From Mytilinidion resinicola (lineage: Eukaryota > Ascomycota > Dothideomycetes > Mytilinidiales > Mytilinidiaceae): a DNA stretch of 64,000 nucleotides. Positions 32,520 to 43,951 of the stretch are shown here, piece by piece. The stretch covers positions 1,875,713 to 1,939,712 of the forward strand of contig NW_022985445.1 in NCBI RefSeq assembly GCF_010093595.1, written 5' to 3'. The notes under the pieces are model-generated. The model saw only the letters and a list, made by a program, of their open reading frames with translations. It ran no database searches and was not told the origin of the DNA. Position numbers and translations under genes: made by a program. Within the stretch, counting starts at the first letter, position 1; every line of letters begins with the position of its first letter.

Positions 32520-32948
32520 ATGAAATCTCGCTCTAAGTCGCAACATAGGAAGCTGGCAACAGACTCCCATCGTCAGTCCCTGAGCTCGAACAACGGGCGT
32601 GATAGCCAGAGCGATGCCTCCTCTTCGCCGTACCAAGCCGCACCCAACTTGAGGTCACGCAAAGTGACTAGTGAGGACTACGTCTCTAGAAATAAAGGAT
32701 TATTCATCAACCAGGAAGGGCGACAGCATATGATCTATATGGCCGAGAATGGTACACAGAAGGTCCAGTGCGACTTGTGCAAGGACACGTTCGCAAAAGG
32801 AAGCGGCTTTACGTACCATTTGAAATTCTGCCGCAAGAGGCCGCGCCAGGAGGAGGGCCTTTTGGCCGGCCCATCAACTAGCACACTGGCCGGATTGGTG
32901 AGTGGTCCTCCAACGCAGCGATGGCAAACGGTCTACCAGTCAGCATAG
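32520..32948 (+). CDS. Small C2HC zinc-finger protein
   Basis: An ORF of 142 codons with a good ATG context (GCCAATGA). Residues about 84-104 read CDLCKDTFAKGSGFTYHLKFC, a single zinc finger with spacing C-x2-C-x12-H-x3-C. The N-terminus is Ser/Lys-rich and the C-terminus Gly/Pro/Ser-rich. It begins 24 nt after the TAA of the glycosylase ORF and is in the same frame with no other stop between them. It could be a separate gene or the 3' part of one transcript interrupted by that TAA. Function unknown; nucleic-acid binding is plausible. Confidence 0.55.
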   Translation: MKSRSKSQHRKLATDSHRQSLSSNNGRDSQSDASSSPYQAAPNLRSRKVTSEDYVSRNKGLFINQEGRQHMIYMAENGTQKVQCDLCKDTFAKGSGFTYHLKFCRKRPRQEEGLLAGPSTSTLAGLVSGPPTQRWQTVYQSA

Positions 32949-33869
32949 CCATGATATGATCGAGCCGCGTTGAATGGTCGTTGTGTGAGGGAGATGATGA
33001 GCCCGTGCCCGAGCTCTAGTCCAGTCACTAATTCTCACGGAGTTCCTTCGCACAGATAGTGGCGCTGGTATGGGTAGGAAGTGTTGGGTAGTGATGAAGA
33101 TGATTACTTGCTTGGGCATTGAGATGAGTTTCGGAGCGTAACCATTGGAGGGCTCCGTAGATGTAACTATAGGAAGGATAGCTGAGATACCCCGAACCAG
33201 TGAGTTCACTATAACTATATACAAAACCTCGGTGTGCAAACTCAAAAGCTGAATGAGACAAATGCCGACGTAAACCTCCATTGCCATTGGCACGGGGCAT
33301 TTAAATTTAGCACACACACCGGGAGCTTCTCTAACCGCCTTGGACTTGCTAGCTTGCAGCCGTTAATGCATCACTGCGGCGCGGTGTCAGTGTGGCTGCC
33401 CAATCATTGAAGTATGCTGAGCCCAGAGTGTTGGGAGCTGCGCCGTGTCTTTTCTGTCCGTCCCGAAGACATGTTTGAAACTACCGTACCCGAAGAATGA
33501 GCGACTTGACGAGAAGTGTACAGGTATAGGTTTGGTGTCGTGAAGCAGTGATGAAGTGATATACAGTGGGTGAGATGTCACGTCTGGGCACGGATGATTC
33601 TTAGCAAATCGGTGGGCCGACAGGGCATCCCTCAACACCAACGTCCACGTCAGAAGGCCGCAGAATAGCCAGCCGCCCGCGCTCTACACTCTCTACACTC
33701 ACCTTCCGACCCAAAAACTGTGCCACCGCCATGCCTGGACGCTGGCCACGCTGATAGGCCTGTCACCGCCCAGCCCAACCGATCTACGCCGGCTAAGCGC
33801 GCTACAACGATCCAAATTCCACCACCATACCTGGTAACACCGGGCCCTCTCTCTCTCTGTGGCGAAGAC

Positions 33870-36518
33870 ATGTCCAGCATACTAGAGCCCCGGCGACGCA
33901 AGAAGGCTTCATCCAGCTCTTCCAAGGAGAAAGATCGCGACGGCGAAGAGCCCCGGCGCCGAAAGAAGACCTCCAAAGATCCCGACAATCCTACCCGCGA
34001 GCGCACCCGCAAATCGGCCTCTCGTACCTCCCACTCCTCGCGCAAGATGTCTATTGTACCTGAAATGGAGAGGCGGGAAGCCCTCTCCTCACCGTACGGA
34101 TCCAAGACGAGCTTACCGTACCCTTCCTTCAGCAAGGAGCACTCCAAGGAAGCGGTCCACAGCAAAGAGAACGTTGCCGACCCCCGCAAGTCTCCATTTA
34201 CGCCAAACCCTACCGACCTCAGCCAAGATGCCCAAGATAAGGACGAACGGGAAGAGACACAGCCACCAGCTCCGAACAGGGCACCACCGAGCCCTCCCCT
34301 CACCGCAACGGACGCTGGTCCAGAACTGAGGCGGCCTGGGAGTGGGAGTAGCATACGAATGGCTGCGCATACAGGACATCATGATCCGGAGAGCGGCAGA
34401 AGGAGCGCTGATAGCTCATCCCGACTGACTCCAGGATCGGGCCCGAAGTTCTCGGCGTCCAGGTCAAGCCTACGGCAGAGCACAGAGACGGATGATGCAA
34501 CGGACATAACGTCCACTACGGAACGGTCGAGGACAAGCACAATCAAACAGGATAACGCAGCACAATTAGCACCACCTGCTGCAAGACCTATCAGTCCAAA
34601 TACGAGACCACCAGGCCGGACCGCATCTGCTGGATCGCACAGTGTTTCTGTCGTCACTCAGTCTACAGACTCCGATGCCACGTCAATCGCGCCTACTCAG
34701 AGGGCTCCCTCTCGGCCCACCCCTCTATCGACTACAGAATCGTCCCCATCAGTAGGCGATTCGTCACCACGAACCCCAACGCCGAGAGACGCAGATTTCC
34801 CATATGGCACCACCGAGAAGACTAATCCGATGATAGAGATATTCAACGACCCTCTGTCTAGACCTCAGTCCGTAGATTCCATGTACATGGACTCCCCACT
34901 CACACCGCCCCCGCCACCACCTCCTCCAGTAATGAACGCAGATGCGCCGCGAGTCGACTACCTGCTACAGCATGGTGGTCTGCCACATCCAGTTCCCCGG
35001 AGTCTACTATCGGCCGTCGCTACCTCGTCGCCGGTATCAGCGTATCAGCAGTACACCTCGCCCAGAGTACCAGCATCACAAAACACCGATGTTCGAAGTA
35101 TATTTGCCCCCTTCCAAAATTTGTTAGAAAGCTACAATCAAGTTATTTCGAAGCATGGGTCAATCGCTGTCGCCACCGGCTATCGTTCAGTAGCACGTAG
35201 GCTACTGGACCGGCTTGAGGCTGTGTTTGCTCGTAACATATCCTCAGAAAGCTGTCAATGCATAATGTGCCTGCCGTTGGCAATGCAGGCCCCAACGGAC
35301 GAGGAGACTGGTGTTAGCTGGGGCGAGATTCTGGAGTATGTGTCTGGACGCCGAGAACTACCTCCCTGGCCCCCTTTTTCGATTGCAGCTTCTGGACTAG
35401 GTATCGCCGATATGGAACAGGAGGCGCCAATGCAAAAATTGGATATTGACGTACCAGAAGAGTACCGGGAGCACTATGTGCGGCAAAGCAAGAAGACGAA
35501 GACGGCAGTCCAGAAGTGGCTTTCAGCACAACCCGAGGAAGCTGCGAGCCCGCCACAAGAAGTAGATGATGAAACATTGCTTTTTGCGATGCTCACACAT
35601 CTCGAGCCCCAGAAACGACCATTGTTCACGGCTCTCTACAAGGGAATGTCAACATTGCCCGCATCACGGGCGCAGACTCCGTTAGCAAAGGTCAGTACTG
35701 AAGTACTGGCGAAGACGTCGCTTGCTCTTCAGAGACTCTATCGCTTAGAGAGGCCTCCCCGGGATCCCGAATGCACCATGTACCTCCTCAAAAATCCGGA
35801 GATCCATGGTGTCTTGGCTACTTTGGCTGCTGTCAGTGCCGGTGAATGGGAGATTCTAGTGTCAGGACGATTTGACGGCTTCTTATGGTCCGGTGCAGAG
35901 AACGCGTTTCCATCCTTCGGGACTCCAATGTCACGAGGCCCTTCGAGAGGCCCGACACCCCTTTCTCGAACCACCACACCATTCAGTGTAGCCGGCATAC
36001 CTTCTCGTGGCCCATCCCGCGGCCCCACTCCATTCAGCCCAAATCGCGACATGACGGGAACGCCAGCTGCATCCTCCTTCGGGGCACCCGTCCAAATGGA
36101 CGAAGAAACCGAAATCGCTGTCCTTGCCGAAGTGGAGCGCGAGATCTACCTCGGCATGGAAACTCTCGAAAACGCGTTTGAGGCCCTCCATTGCAAAGCC
36201 GAGACGGTTAGGCGCAACCTCCGTGAGCGCAGCGCTGGTCTCGCCATGGCGGCGCAGGCGCGCCGTGGCTCCATGACTGACGGCATCGAGGTCAGGCTCG
36301 GCACGCCGGCGTCTGCGGCTGGATGGGGCGGCTGGGAGAGTGAGACGGATGATGGGATAGATGACTGGAGGAGTGAGATTGCGCCGGACGATTCGGCGAG
36401 CAATATCAGCTTTAGTCGGAGAAGGAGGCCGGAGCGGAGGCATGAGAGGAGGACGCCCGCGCCTGTGGAAGAGGAGGATGAGAGCGAAGTGACGCCTGAG
36501 GTCGTGCAGAGGCGGTAA
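33870..36518 (+). CDS. Large conserved-looking hypothetical protein with disordered N-terminus
   Basis: A single exon, 882 residues from ATG at 33870 (MSSILEPRRRKKASSSSSKE); the frame is open further upstream but has no ATG there. Residues 1-400 are Ser/Pro/Arg-rich and disordered, with a poly-Pro run near residue 345. Residues about 410-690 look folded and alpha-helical: SIFAPFQNLLESYNQVISKH, GYRSVARRLLDRLEAVF, a CQCIMC cysteine cluster near residue 461, then LLFAMLTHLEPQKRPLFTAL. Two copies of SRGPSRGPTP lie near 686 and 711. A helical EIAVLAEVEREIYLGMETLE region follows, then an Arg/Glu-rich tail. I do not recognise the family, so no function is assigned. Confidence 0.75.
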   Translation: MSSILEPRRRKKASSSSSKEKDRDGEEPRRRKKTSKDPDNPTRERTRKSASRTSHSSRKMSIVPEMERREALSSPYGSKTSLPYPSFSKEHSKEAVHSKENVADPRKSPFTPNPTDLSQDAQDKDEREETQPPAPNRAPPSPPLTATDAGPELRRPGSGSSIRMAAHTGHHDPESGRRSADSSSRLTPGSGPKFSASRSSLRQSTETDDATDITSTTERSRTSTIKQDNAAQLAPPAARPISPNTRPPGRTASAGSHSVSVVTQSTDSDATSIAPTQRAPSRPTPLSTTESSPSVGDSSPRTPTPRDADFPYGTTEKTNPMIEIFNDPLSRPQSVDSMYMDSPLTPPPPPPPPVMNADAPRVDYLLQHGGLPHPVPRSLLSAVATSSPVSAYQQYTSPRVPASQNTDVRSIFAPFQNLLESYNQVISKHGSIAVATGYRSVARRLLDRLEAVFARNISSESCQCIMCLPLAMQAPTDEETGVSWGEILEYVSGRRELPPWPPFSIAASGLGIADMEQEAPMQKLDIDVPEEYREHYVRQSKKTKTAVQKWLSAQPEEAASPPQEVDDETLLFAMLTHLEPQKRPLFTALYKGMSTLPASRAQTPLAKVSTEVLAKTSLALQRLYRLERPPRDPECTMYLLKNPEIHGVLATLAAVSAGEWEILVSGRFDGFLWSGAENAFPSFGTPMSRGPSRGPTPLSRTTTPFSVAGIPSRGPSRGPTPFSPNRDMTGTPAASSFGAPVQMDEETEIAVLAEVEREIYLGMETLENAFEALHCKAETVRRNLRERSAGLAMAAQARRGSMTDGIEVRLGTPASAAGWGGWESETDDGIDDWRSEIAPDDSASNISFSRRRRPERRHERRTPAPVEEEDESEVTPEVVQRR

Positions 36519-37911
36519 TTCTTCATTCTAATCCGAGGTTTCTTTGCCTTTCCTTATCTTGGATAGCATGTTTCGGTTGGTATGTTCGTGATCTCTGGCT
36601 CGACTACTCTCACCTCCCTCCCTTGTCCCAGACAGACACTAGGACGTTATCCTGTTAGCGCGGAAGGTATTCGTGTTGTATCATTCTAGCGGGGGGAAAT
36701 TATTCAGGTAAGCAAGTTCGGCGGCGTATTTGAAAGGTTCAGCTCATTGGATATGGATATCGGGGAGAATGAAGCGAAAACAAGCGTGGCACTGCAGTGC
36801 AGGAGAGCGAGCGAAAATCGACGATACCCGTGCTTTTGCGTCTACGACAGCTTCCCTTCGTGCGCGAGATTGAGATGGTGTTTCCGAGCTGAAACTATCT
36901 ACTTCTTCTTGTCAATATATATGATTACGACCATCCATCTAGGTCTGCGTTTATGATAGGGACTTGAGGATGCTCTTATTTGGGCAGCAATTATACACAT
37001 GGAACTCAATTCGGCCAATCAGAATCCGTGAATTGCGGAGAAGGCTGGACGAATCAATGCGCGTGAAATTGGGGATTTTGAAACGGCGAGCTCTTGTGCA
37101 ACGCCAACAAGGCATTACAACTGCCCAATTGATCTGAAATGCTTCCTTCCGTTCTGAGAGGTCGAGCAAGCGCGTTTCGTCGCTGCTCGACCAGTGAGGA
37201 AGGAGGCCGCCGCATCGCCAGAAGGAGGCACCCCCCGGCCGCGACCTCGAAACGGACCATGCATGCCAGCAACATCCATGACAACGAGAGTAAACAGGCT
37301 CCGCTGCGCACCGAGCCTCGTTGCCTTTGCCTTTTCATTCTTCTGTTCTCCCCATGTAACCCTCTCGACAAAACGGATTGAAGGCTGCTGCGGCCTTCAC
37401 TAAGTACAGGCGGGCCCGCCATACGGAAGTTGACCGCCGCTGTTTACGCCCCCCGCGAACGACTCCGTCTCCACGACTGAGGCTACGCGCTTCTGGACCT
37501 GTCTACCGCGTCGATTGGATCTGCTGAGAGGCGAGGACAGTGAATTGGAGCTTTTGCACCCGCTGTGGGCTTGTTGGTGAGTGACGCGCCGGCGGCAATG
37601 CCTGACGTGGGTTGAGACGAGAGCTACGAATGCTGACGGGAATCGCTCTGCAGGAACCCGCCCGCTACACGGATAGCTTCGCCGACACATTCACCGCGTG
37701 TATTGGGCCTTTGGAATCCTTGGGCCGCCCTGGGCTTTGGCCTTCGCCGAGTGCCGCAGCTTCCTCCCTCCGCTACCAACCTTCGTCTTCGCCGGCTACC
37801 AAGCTATCACCACCGCACATTGGATACCCACAGTACCGACTAATTTCTTGACCACACTGCCCGCCTACATACTCGAGAGCTCGGAGCTGGATCCGGCGTT
37901 GTTCTGCGGAT
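36519..37911. other. Intergenic / probable long 5' leader of the kinase gene
   Basis: ORFs of 60-120 codons on both strands have no recognisable content. The interval separates two plus-strand genes and probably includes the terminator of the first and the promoter and leader of the kinase. Confidence 0.45.
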
Positions 37912-40450
37912 ATGGCGACTGAGTTCATGAATGGAGCGGTGGACCCGGAGACGCTGTATACGAAGCAGGCATGTATTGGTAAGAGATGTCTAGGAGAAGC
38001 TGTTGGAGAGGACATGCGCACTGACGATTGTGAACAGGTGGTGGGAGCTTTGGAAAGGTTTATAAAGGGTAAGTTTGCTGCTGTTCCACTTCCAGATACT
38101 ACCCAGAAACCCCGACTTGGGGATGATGTGGTTATTGCTGTGCAGAGGCTAAGACACACCAGAGTAGACAAACGCACCGGTGCCTCCGTCGCCATCAAAG
38201 TCATCGACGTCGAAAACGCTGAAGACGAAGTCGACGACATCATCCAGGAAATCGCTATCCTCTCCGAGCTGCATTCACCCTACGTCACGAAGTACTTCGG
38301 CTCGTTTCTGAAAGGGTCGGACCTATGGATCATCATGGAGTTCTGTTCTGGTGGGAGCTGTGGGGATCTGCTGAAGCCGGGGGTTATACCGGAGGAGTAT
38401 ATTACTATCATACTAAGGGAGTTGTTGATGGGGCTGGAGTATCTGCATGCAGATAATAAGCTGCATCGGGATATCAAGGGTATGTTCACAAACCGTAAAG
38501 TTTACAAGGGAATACGAGAAGCTAACTTGAGCAGCGGCAAACATCCTTCTGGGCTCCAATGGCCAGGTCAAACTCGCGGATTTCGGCGTCTCGGGCCAGC
38601 TCTCTGCTACGATGACCAAGAAAAATACCTTTGTGGGAACCCCTTTTTGGATGGCGCCAGAAGTTATCAAGCAGTCTGGCTATGATCACAAGGCAGACAT
38701 ATGGTCACTCGGTATCACAGCGCTTGAGCTCGCAATGGGCGAACCGCCATACTCGGACATCCATCCTATGAAAGTGCTTTTTCTCATCCCGAAGAATCCT
38801 CCACCAACGCTAGAGGGCAACTTCAGCAAACCTTTTAAAGACTTCGTCGAGGCGTGTTTGAAGAAAGAACCACGGGAGCGGCCGTCCGCGAAAGAGCTCT
38901 TGAAGCATCCATTCATTCGGAAAGCAAAGAAAAACACCTATCTCACGGAGCTGATTGAGCGGAACGAGAGGTGGTATGCACGGCATGGCAAAGACTCAGC
39001 CGAAGAAGAGGAGGATGAGCTGGAGCAGAACGCCCCTCAGAAGCGAGCTCCTGCTCAGGATGACCTCTGGGACTTCGGCACCGTCCGGCCAGCAGGAGGC
39101 ACTCGGGGAGGACAACTTCAAGCCATGAACGAGGCAGCTCAGAATGCGAGGAAGACTTACTCGTCCGACCCTTTACCCCAGTCACCAACTCGAAAACCGG
39201 TTGAATCGGACAGGGGGTCTGAGAACGCGTTTACACCTACAGGCACCATACGGGCATCGAGTCCACCACAATTGCCACCATCCCCGACCAAGAGACTAGC
39301 AAGCACACCCACGACACCACTGTCGCCTGGCGGGGCAGCGAGGGTACCGCTTCCACTGTCACCAGAGAAGAAGCGCAATCCTCCTCCACCGCCACAGCAC
39401 TCGCCTCCTCGTGCATCGCAGTCTTTCAATCCGCAGACGCCGCAGAAACCGCTGCCACCTACACATTCTAGCAACCCCTTAAATTTAGAGTTTGACGACT
39501 ATATTCAGCAAGCCATAGCGGCGGACATGGCATCGCTGGATATAAACTCACCTGTCGCGCCACAGACCGCAGAGAGACAAAAGCCAAAGCCAAGTTTGCT
39601 CTCTAGCCCATTCAGTCTGCCGCCAATACCGCCCTTCAAGGGCCAAAGCCGCAACTCTCGGACAGACGCAGCTAACTCTGGCTCCAGTGCGCAGACTGCG
39701 GTCAAGGCATCAGAGAAACCCCTACCAGTCCTAGGACAGCAACCTCTCCCTACTTTCTCGCCGCCTCCACCCCCTGGACTGCACTTGCGTGGTGGTATGG
39801 GGCTAGACGTGGATGGCAGCTCTGTACTACAGCAGCCGCCAGTCCCACCGCATCACCAACTCCCTATCCAGCCTCAGCTCCCAGCACACCTCCAATCTCC
39901 CTCACGACTGTCGTCGCCGAGAAGCAGTCTGAATCCACCCGGCATCGAGCTGAGTCTAGAAACCCCCAACCGCACCCCTCGCATGCGCCTTTCCGGCGGC
40001 TCCAACCGCATCAAGAGCATGGGCACCCCCCAACAACGCGCCGACGCCTCGGCTCGCAACTCCATCCTCACCGCCACCAACCCCAACAGCCGCGAAAGCA
40101 CCAGCACAACCTCGAGCACGAGCCCCGAGATCACGGCCCTCAACGGCGTCGTCATCCCCGCCCTCGAAGCCGCGCTCGCACGCCGCACGTGGAACTTGAG
40201 CCAGCAGGTCAAGAAGGAGGCGGAGCGCGAGCAGCGGGGGGCGCTGAGCGAGCGGGAGGAGAAGCTGGCGCGGAAGCGGGCCGAGGCGCATGAGAGCGTG
40301 AAGAGGCTGGTTGCGAAGGCGGCGAGGGTCATGCGCGAGATTGATGCGTGGGATGAGGCGGCGCCGGTGGGGATGGGGGGCGAGGTGGTGGGGTTTTTGG
40401 AGGGGTTTTTGGAGGAGGTGCTTGTGAGGGTTGAGGCGGAGGATGAGTGA
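37912..40450 (+). CDS. Ste20-family germinal-centre kinase (GCK, MST/SID1-like)
   Basis: Four exons, 37912-37978, 38038-38068, 38163-38479 and 38535-40450, give 776 residues. Exon 2 is only 31 nt and supplies the glycine loop: spliced text reads [20 protein letters not shown]. The kinase core follows with [60 protein letters not shown] and HPFIRKAKK, so all catalytic residues are present. GTPFWMAPE and SGGSC are typical of GCK kinases. After the kinase come a [10 protein letters not shown] motif, a long Ser/Pro-rich disordered region and a C-terminal basic coiled coil. Fungal relatives act in septation and polarity pathways (SID1, MST-1, Nak1/POD-6); which one this is cannot be fixed here. 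Confidence 0.88.
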
Positions 40451-41443
40451 GGGGTTAGGGGGTTAGGGGAAGGGGTGGTGTTTGTAGGAGTATTGGGTAG
40501 GGAGGGTTATGGTTGGATGCGTGCATGGCTTTTATGAATGGATGAGTCGATGGTGGGATGAGGGAGATTGTGCATTGGTAGAGGCGGAGGCGAGTTGGTA
40601 TTCTTCTAGACTAATGGGGAATGGCTATGCTGTTATGAAGTCAGGGATGCATCCATGAACTCTTTCCTATGCTCAGATCCGCTACCACCCAGCCCCGTCT
40701 TGCTCTCAGGGCATCAACATAGACATTAACAGGCGGTGGTAACAGGTACACAGCCTTTCCCATACTCGTATCTGGAGTAGGAAAAAGTTGGGAGAAGGGA
40801 ATGAGATGGGAAGGGAGTGAATGAAAGCCCGTAAAGGCGATTGATGAAGCTTGAAAAAGACTTCCTATATGGGTCGAATTGACATCCCAGCAACCCTTCC
40901 GTAAATCCTAACCCATTCCCTGAACTCCCTGTTTACAGCCCGCACGTCCGTGTAGGGTTGAAGTACTACGAATAGGGAGCGGATGAACATTATCGCGCTA
41001 ACCCCCTCGTGAGAGTTGTAGAGGTTCAGCTTCCCAAAAGGCAGTTGCCCCATCGTCTTCGAATGATGCTACCACGATGGCGCCGTTACTTTTGGCCTTT
41101 TAAACTGATCTCTACATGATCGAATGGACAATATCTTAAAGGCTCGACTTTCTGAACCCTGCCAGGCGCGAAGAAGCAAATACTATGCTGAAATGTACGC
41201 GCCTATGCTGAAATGTGTCGGATGAGGGGACCTCCGTGGATGAGCAATCAGGGTCTTGATAGCATGTAACTAGTAGTGCATTTCTCCGCATTTAGAGACT
41301 CGTTGACCCCTTCTACAACATAAATCCATATACGCATATTCTTACACACATCAGGCATCTAAATACCAAGATATAGCTTATTTCTAGAGCATCCAATAGA
41401 TCTTACCCTTGGTGGGGAGACATCTCGAGCACGTAAGACAACC
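40451..41443. other. Intergenic, nothing recognised
   Basis: Only a 62-codon ORF (40865-41053, minus, true ATG) is present, without domains or upstream signals. It is left unannotated. Confidence 0.45.
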
Positions 41444-42623
41444 ATGTCATCACGCCCGGAAGCACAAGCACATACCACCTCGGACCTCGACCGACGAGCA
41501 CCCAATTCAACGTCCTCTCAGAAGTATGCGGTGCTTCAAAACCTCTACAATGAATACCAGTACTCCCAACGCCGTCCTCAGCATGCTTTCTCGCCGTCGT
41601 CGAAGCTCCCGCTTCCGTCCCAAGACCGCCTGGACAGCTCCTTGACGGAGCAGCCCTATAACCTCGACGACTTCACATCCCAGAATATACTAGAAAAGAA
41701 TGAAAAAAGAACAACAGTCCTATACCTAGCCTACGGCTCTAACCTCTGCGACGAAACCTTCCTCGGACGACGCGGCATAAAACCCCTCTCCCAAATCAAC
41801 GTCCTAGTCGTACGCTCTCCCCCTCCCCCATTCCACCAACCCCCCCCCCTTTCCTAACCTCCCCCCCCTTTAGCCCTCCCTCCGCCTAACCTTCGACCTC
41901 CCCGGCATCCCCTACAACGAGCCCTGCTTCGCCAACACGGCGCGCCGCGACCCCACAAGCCCCCCGACCACCACCACCACCACCACCGCGGACTACCACA
42001 AAGACCGCTGGCACAAGGGCCTCGTCGGCACCGTCTACGAGGTCTCGCGCGCCGACTACGCCCACATCATCGCCACCGAGGGCGGCGGCGCCGGCTACCA
42101 CGACATCGTCGTGGCCTGCCACGCGCTCCCCGCCGCCTGCCGCACCGTCCCCGCGGCGCCCGCCTCGCCGCCCTTCCGCGCCCACACGCTCTTCGCGCCC
42201 GCGCCCGACGATCCCTCCTCCTCCTCCTCCACAGATAACAGCCGCCTCTTCCGCCCGGACCCGGCGTACGCGCAGCCCTCGGCGCGCTACCTGAAGCTCG
42301 TCACCGACGGCGCGAGCGAGCGCGGCCTGCCGGCCGAGTATCTGGACTACTTGCGCGGGATTCGAGCGTACAGAGTGACGAGCCGGCGGCAGGAGGTGGG
42401 CAGGTTGGTGTTTCTGGGCACGTGGATGCCGGTGCTGGCGGTGCTGTTTCAGCTGCAGGAGCGGTTTAAGGACGAGCGCGGCAGGAGTCCGGCGTGGGTG
42501 GTGGCGCTGCTTGCGGTGGTGTTTGGCGGGGTTTGGGGGAGCTATGATGGCGTGTTTCGGCCGCTTTTTGGGGATGGGGAGAGGACGGAGGGGGAGGGGA
42601 AGAGGAGGGATGAGGAGGTTTGA
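41444..42623 (+). CDS. Gamma-glutamylcyclotransferase-like protein with C-terminal membrane segments
   Basis: Exon 1 is 41444-41809; intron 41810-41873 (GTACGC..TTTAG, pyrimidine-rich); exon 2 is 41874-42623; 371 residues. TVLYLAYGSNLCDETFLGRR (about residues 92-111) is the substrate-binding signature of the GGCT fold, followed by GLVGTVYEVSRADYAHIIAT and the acidic ATEGGGAGYHDIVV, which supplies the likely catalytic Glu. This fold releases 5-oxoproline from gamma-glutamyl peptides in the glutathione cycle. Two hydrophobic stretches near the C-terminus (LVFLGTWMPVLAVLFQL and WVVALLAVVFGGVWGSY) suggest membrane anchoring, unlike the soluble animal enzyme. The N-terminal 90 residues are low-complexity. 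Confidence 0.82.
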
Positions 42624-42774
42624 GTGTTGCAGTGTGTTGGTGAAGGGTTTTCGGTGGGGTTATGCGTATACGCGGGCGTTGGAGATGATTTAACGAATCT
42701 TCTTAAGCATATGATATATTTAAGGGGGGTATCGAACTCATTAATCTTCGCTAAAGAACATCGAATTCCGTCAA

Positions 42775-43951
42775 TCAGACCTCTCCTGTGCCTCCTGTCT
42801 CAACAATCTCCCCCACCATCCTCAGGAACCTCTCCCGGTACTCGCCCGCACTCGTCGTGATACTCATCGGCCCATCCCCCTTCCCCGGCTGAAAGAAATT
42901 CCAGCTATTCATCAGCCCCGTCAAGACCATCGGCTGCAGCGCATCCTTCGACCCTTTGACTAATCAGCTTCGCTCCCTCCTAGAACACAATAGCGGGACA
43001 TGAACTCACAGAAAAAATCCAGCAACACAGCCCTATACACCCACTTCCCATCCCGACTCACCACCCCATTACGCCACGCCGACACCCGTCCCGGCGGAGG
43101 CGGCACCTCCTCGCCCTGCAGAAACGGATACCGCACCAGAAACAAACTGTAATCCACCGCATTCGCCTCGTGCAAGACCTTCGTGTCCTGCGTGAGCGCG
43201 TACACCAGCGCCTCCTTCTCGTCCACCCCAACCCGCACCTTATCCGGAAACGTGTCAATCAGCCGCTCCTTCACGCGCTCCGGCGCGAGGTGCCCGCCCG
43301 CGACGTCCCGCTCGGGGAAGAAGTAGTCGGCGGGCTTGAGGTCGTACGTCTCCCAGTCGCGCTGGCGCTGCGCCGAGCACGCGCACTGGCCGTACAGGAT
43401 GTTCTCCATGACGATGTGGTGCGAGGGGACGGCGCCGAGGAGGCTGCCGAGCGCGGGCAGGGGCGCGTACAGCAGGTCGGTGATGCGCACGAGGAGCGAG
43501 GAGGGCAGCGTCGCCATGTGCGCCGCGTAGGCGGCGAGCAGGCGGTCGCGGAAGAAGGTTTGCTCGAAGGCGCGCGGGAGGGATTTCAGCAGGTATTTGC
43601 TGTTGGCGGTGGCGAAGAAGGTCTGGAATGAGGGCGTTTAGCGCGGGCCAGTGGTTTGAGGCACAGGGAGCGTACGGAGCCGCTGTACCCCAGATCTCCT
43701 ACGGAGACTAGCCCTCCACTCTTCTTCTCTGAGCGGAAGGATTCGGTGTATTCATCTTCGTCGATTTCCCAGACTTCGTTTCGGAGCTTCTTGAAGAGCT
43801 CTGGTTTGAAGCGAGCGAGCGCGAGCTGGAAGAGAGAGAAGAAGGCGAAGATCCTTGCGAGGAGGGTTGGGGGTTTGTTCGATGGATGCTCTGGGGCACG
43901 GAATATCGCGTTCAGAATCGATTTACTGATGGACTGCTGGCGGCGCCCCAT
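42775..43951 (-). CDS. Phosphatidylinositol-phosphate kinase-like protein (short)
   Basis: Three exons, 43951-43676, 43622-43010 and 42959-42775, give 357 residues. The conserved text is TFFATANSKYLLKSLPRAFE, HHIVMENILYGQ, WETYDLKP, then ALTQDTKVLHEANAVDYSLF and the C-terminal MNSWNFFQPGKGD. These correspond to PIP-kinase segments: the MxN-like loop, the DLKGS-like region and DYSLL. The DLKGS box is reduced to DLKPAD, so key nucleotide-binding glycines may differ and activity is uncertain. The protein is about half the size of Mss4-type kinases. The N-terminus (about residues 20-60) is amphipathic and helical. Confidence 0.75.

Noticed and set aside
40865..41053. 62-codon minus-strand ORF with a real ATG
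   Set aside because: Too short, no domain, no transcription signal; chance ORF cannot be excluded.
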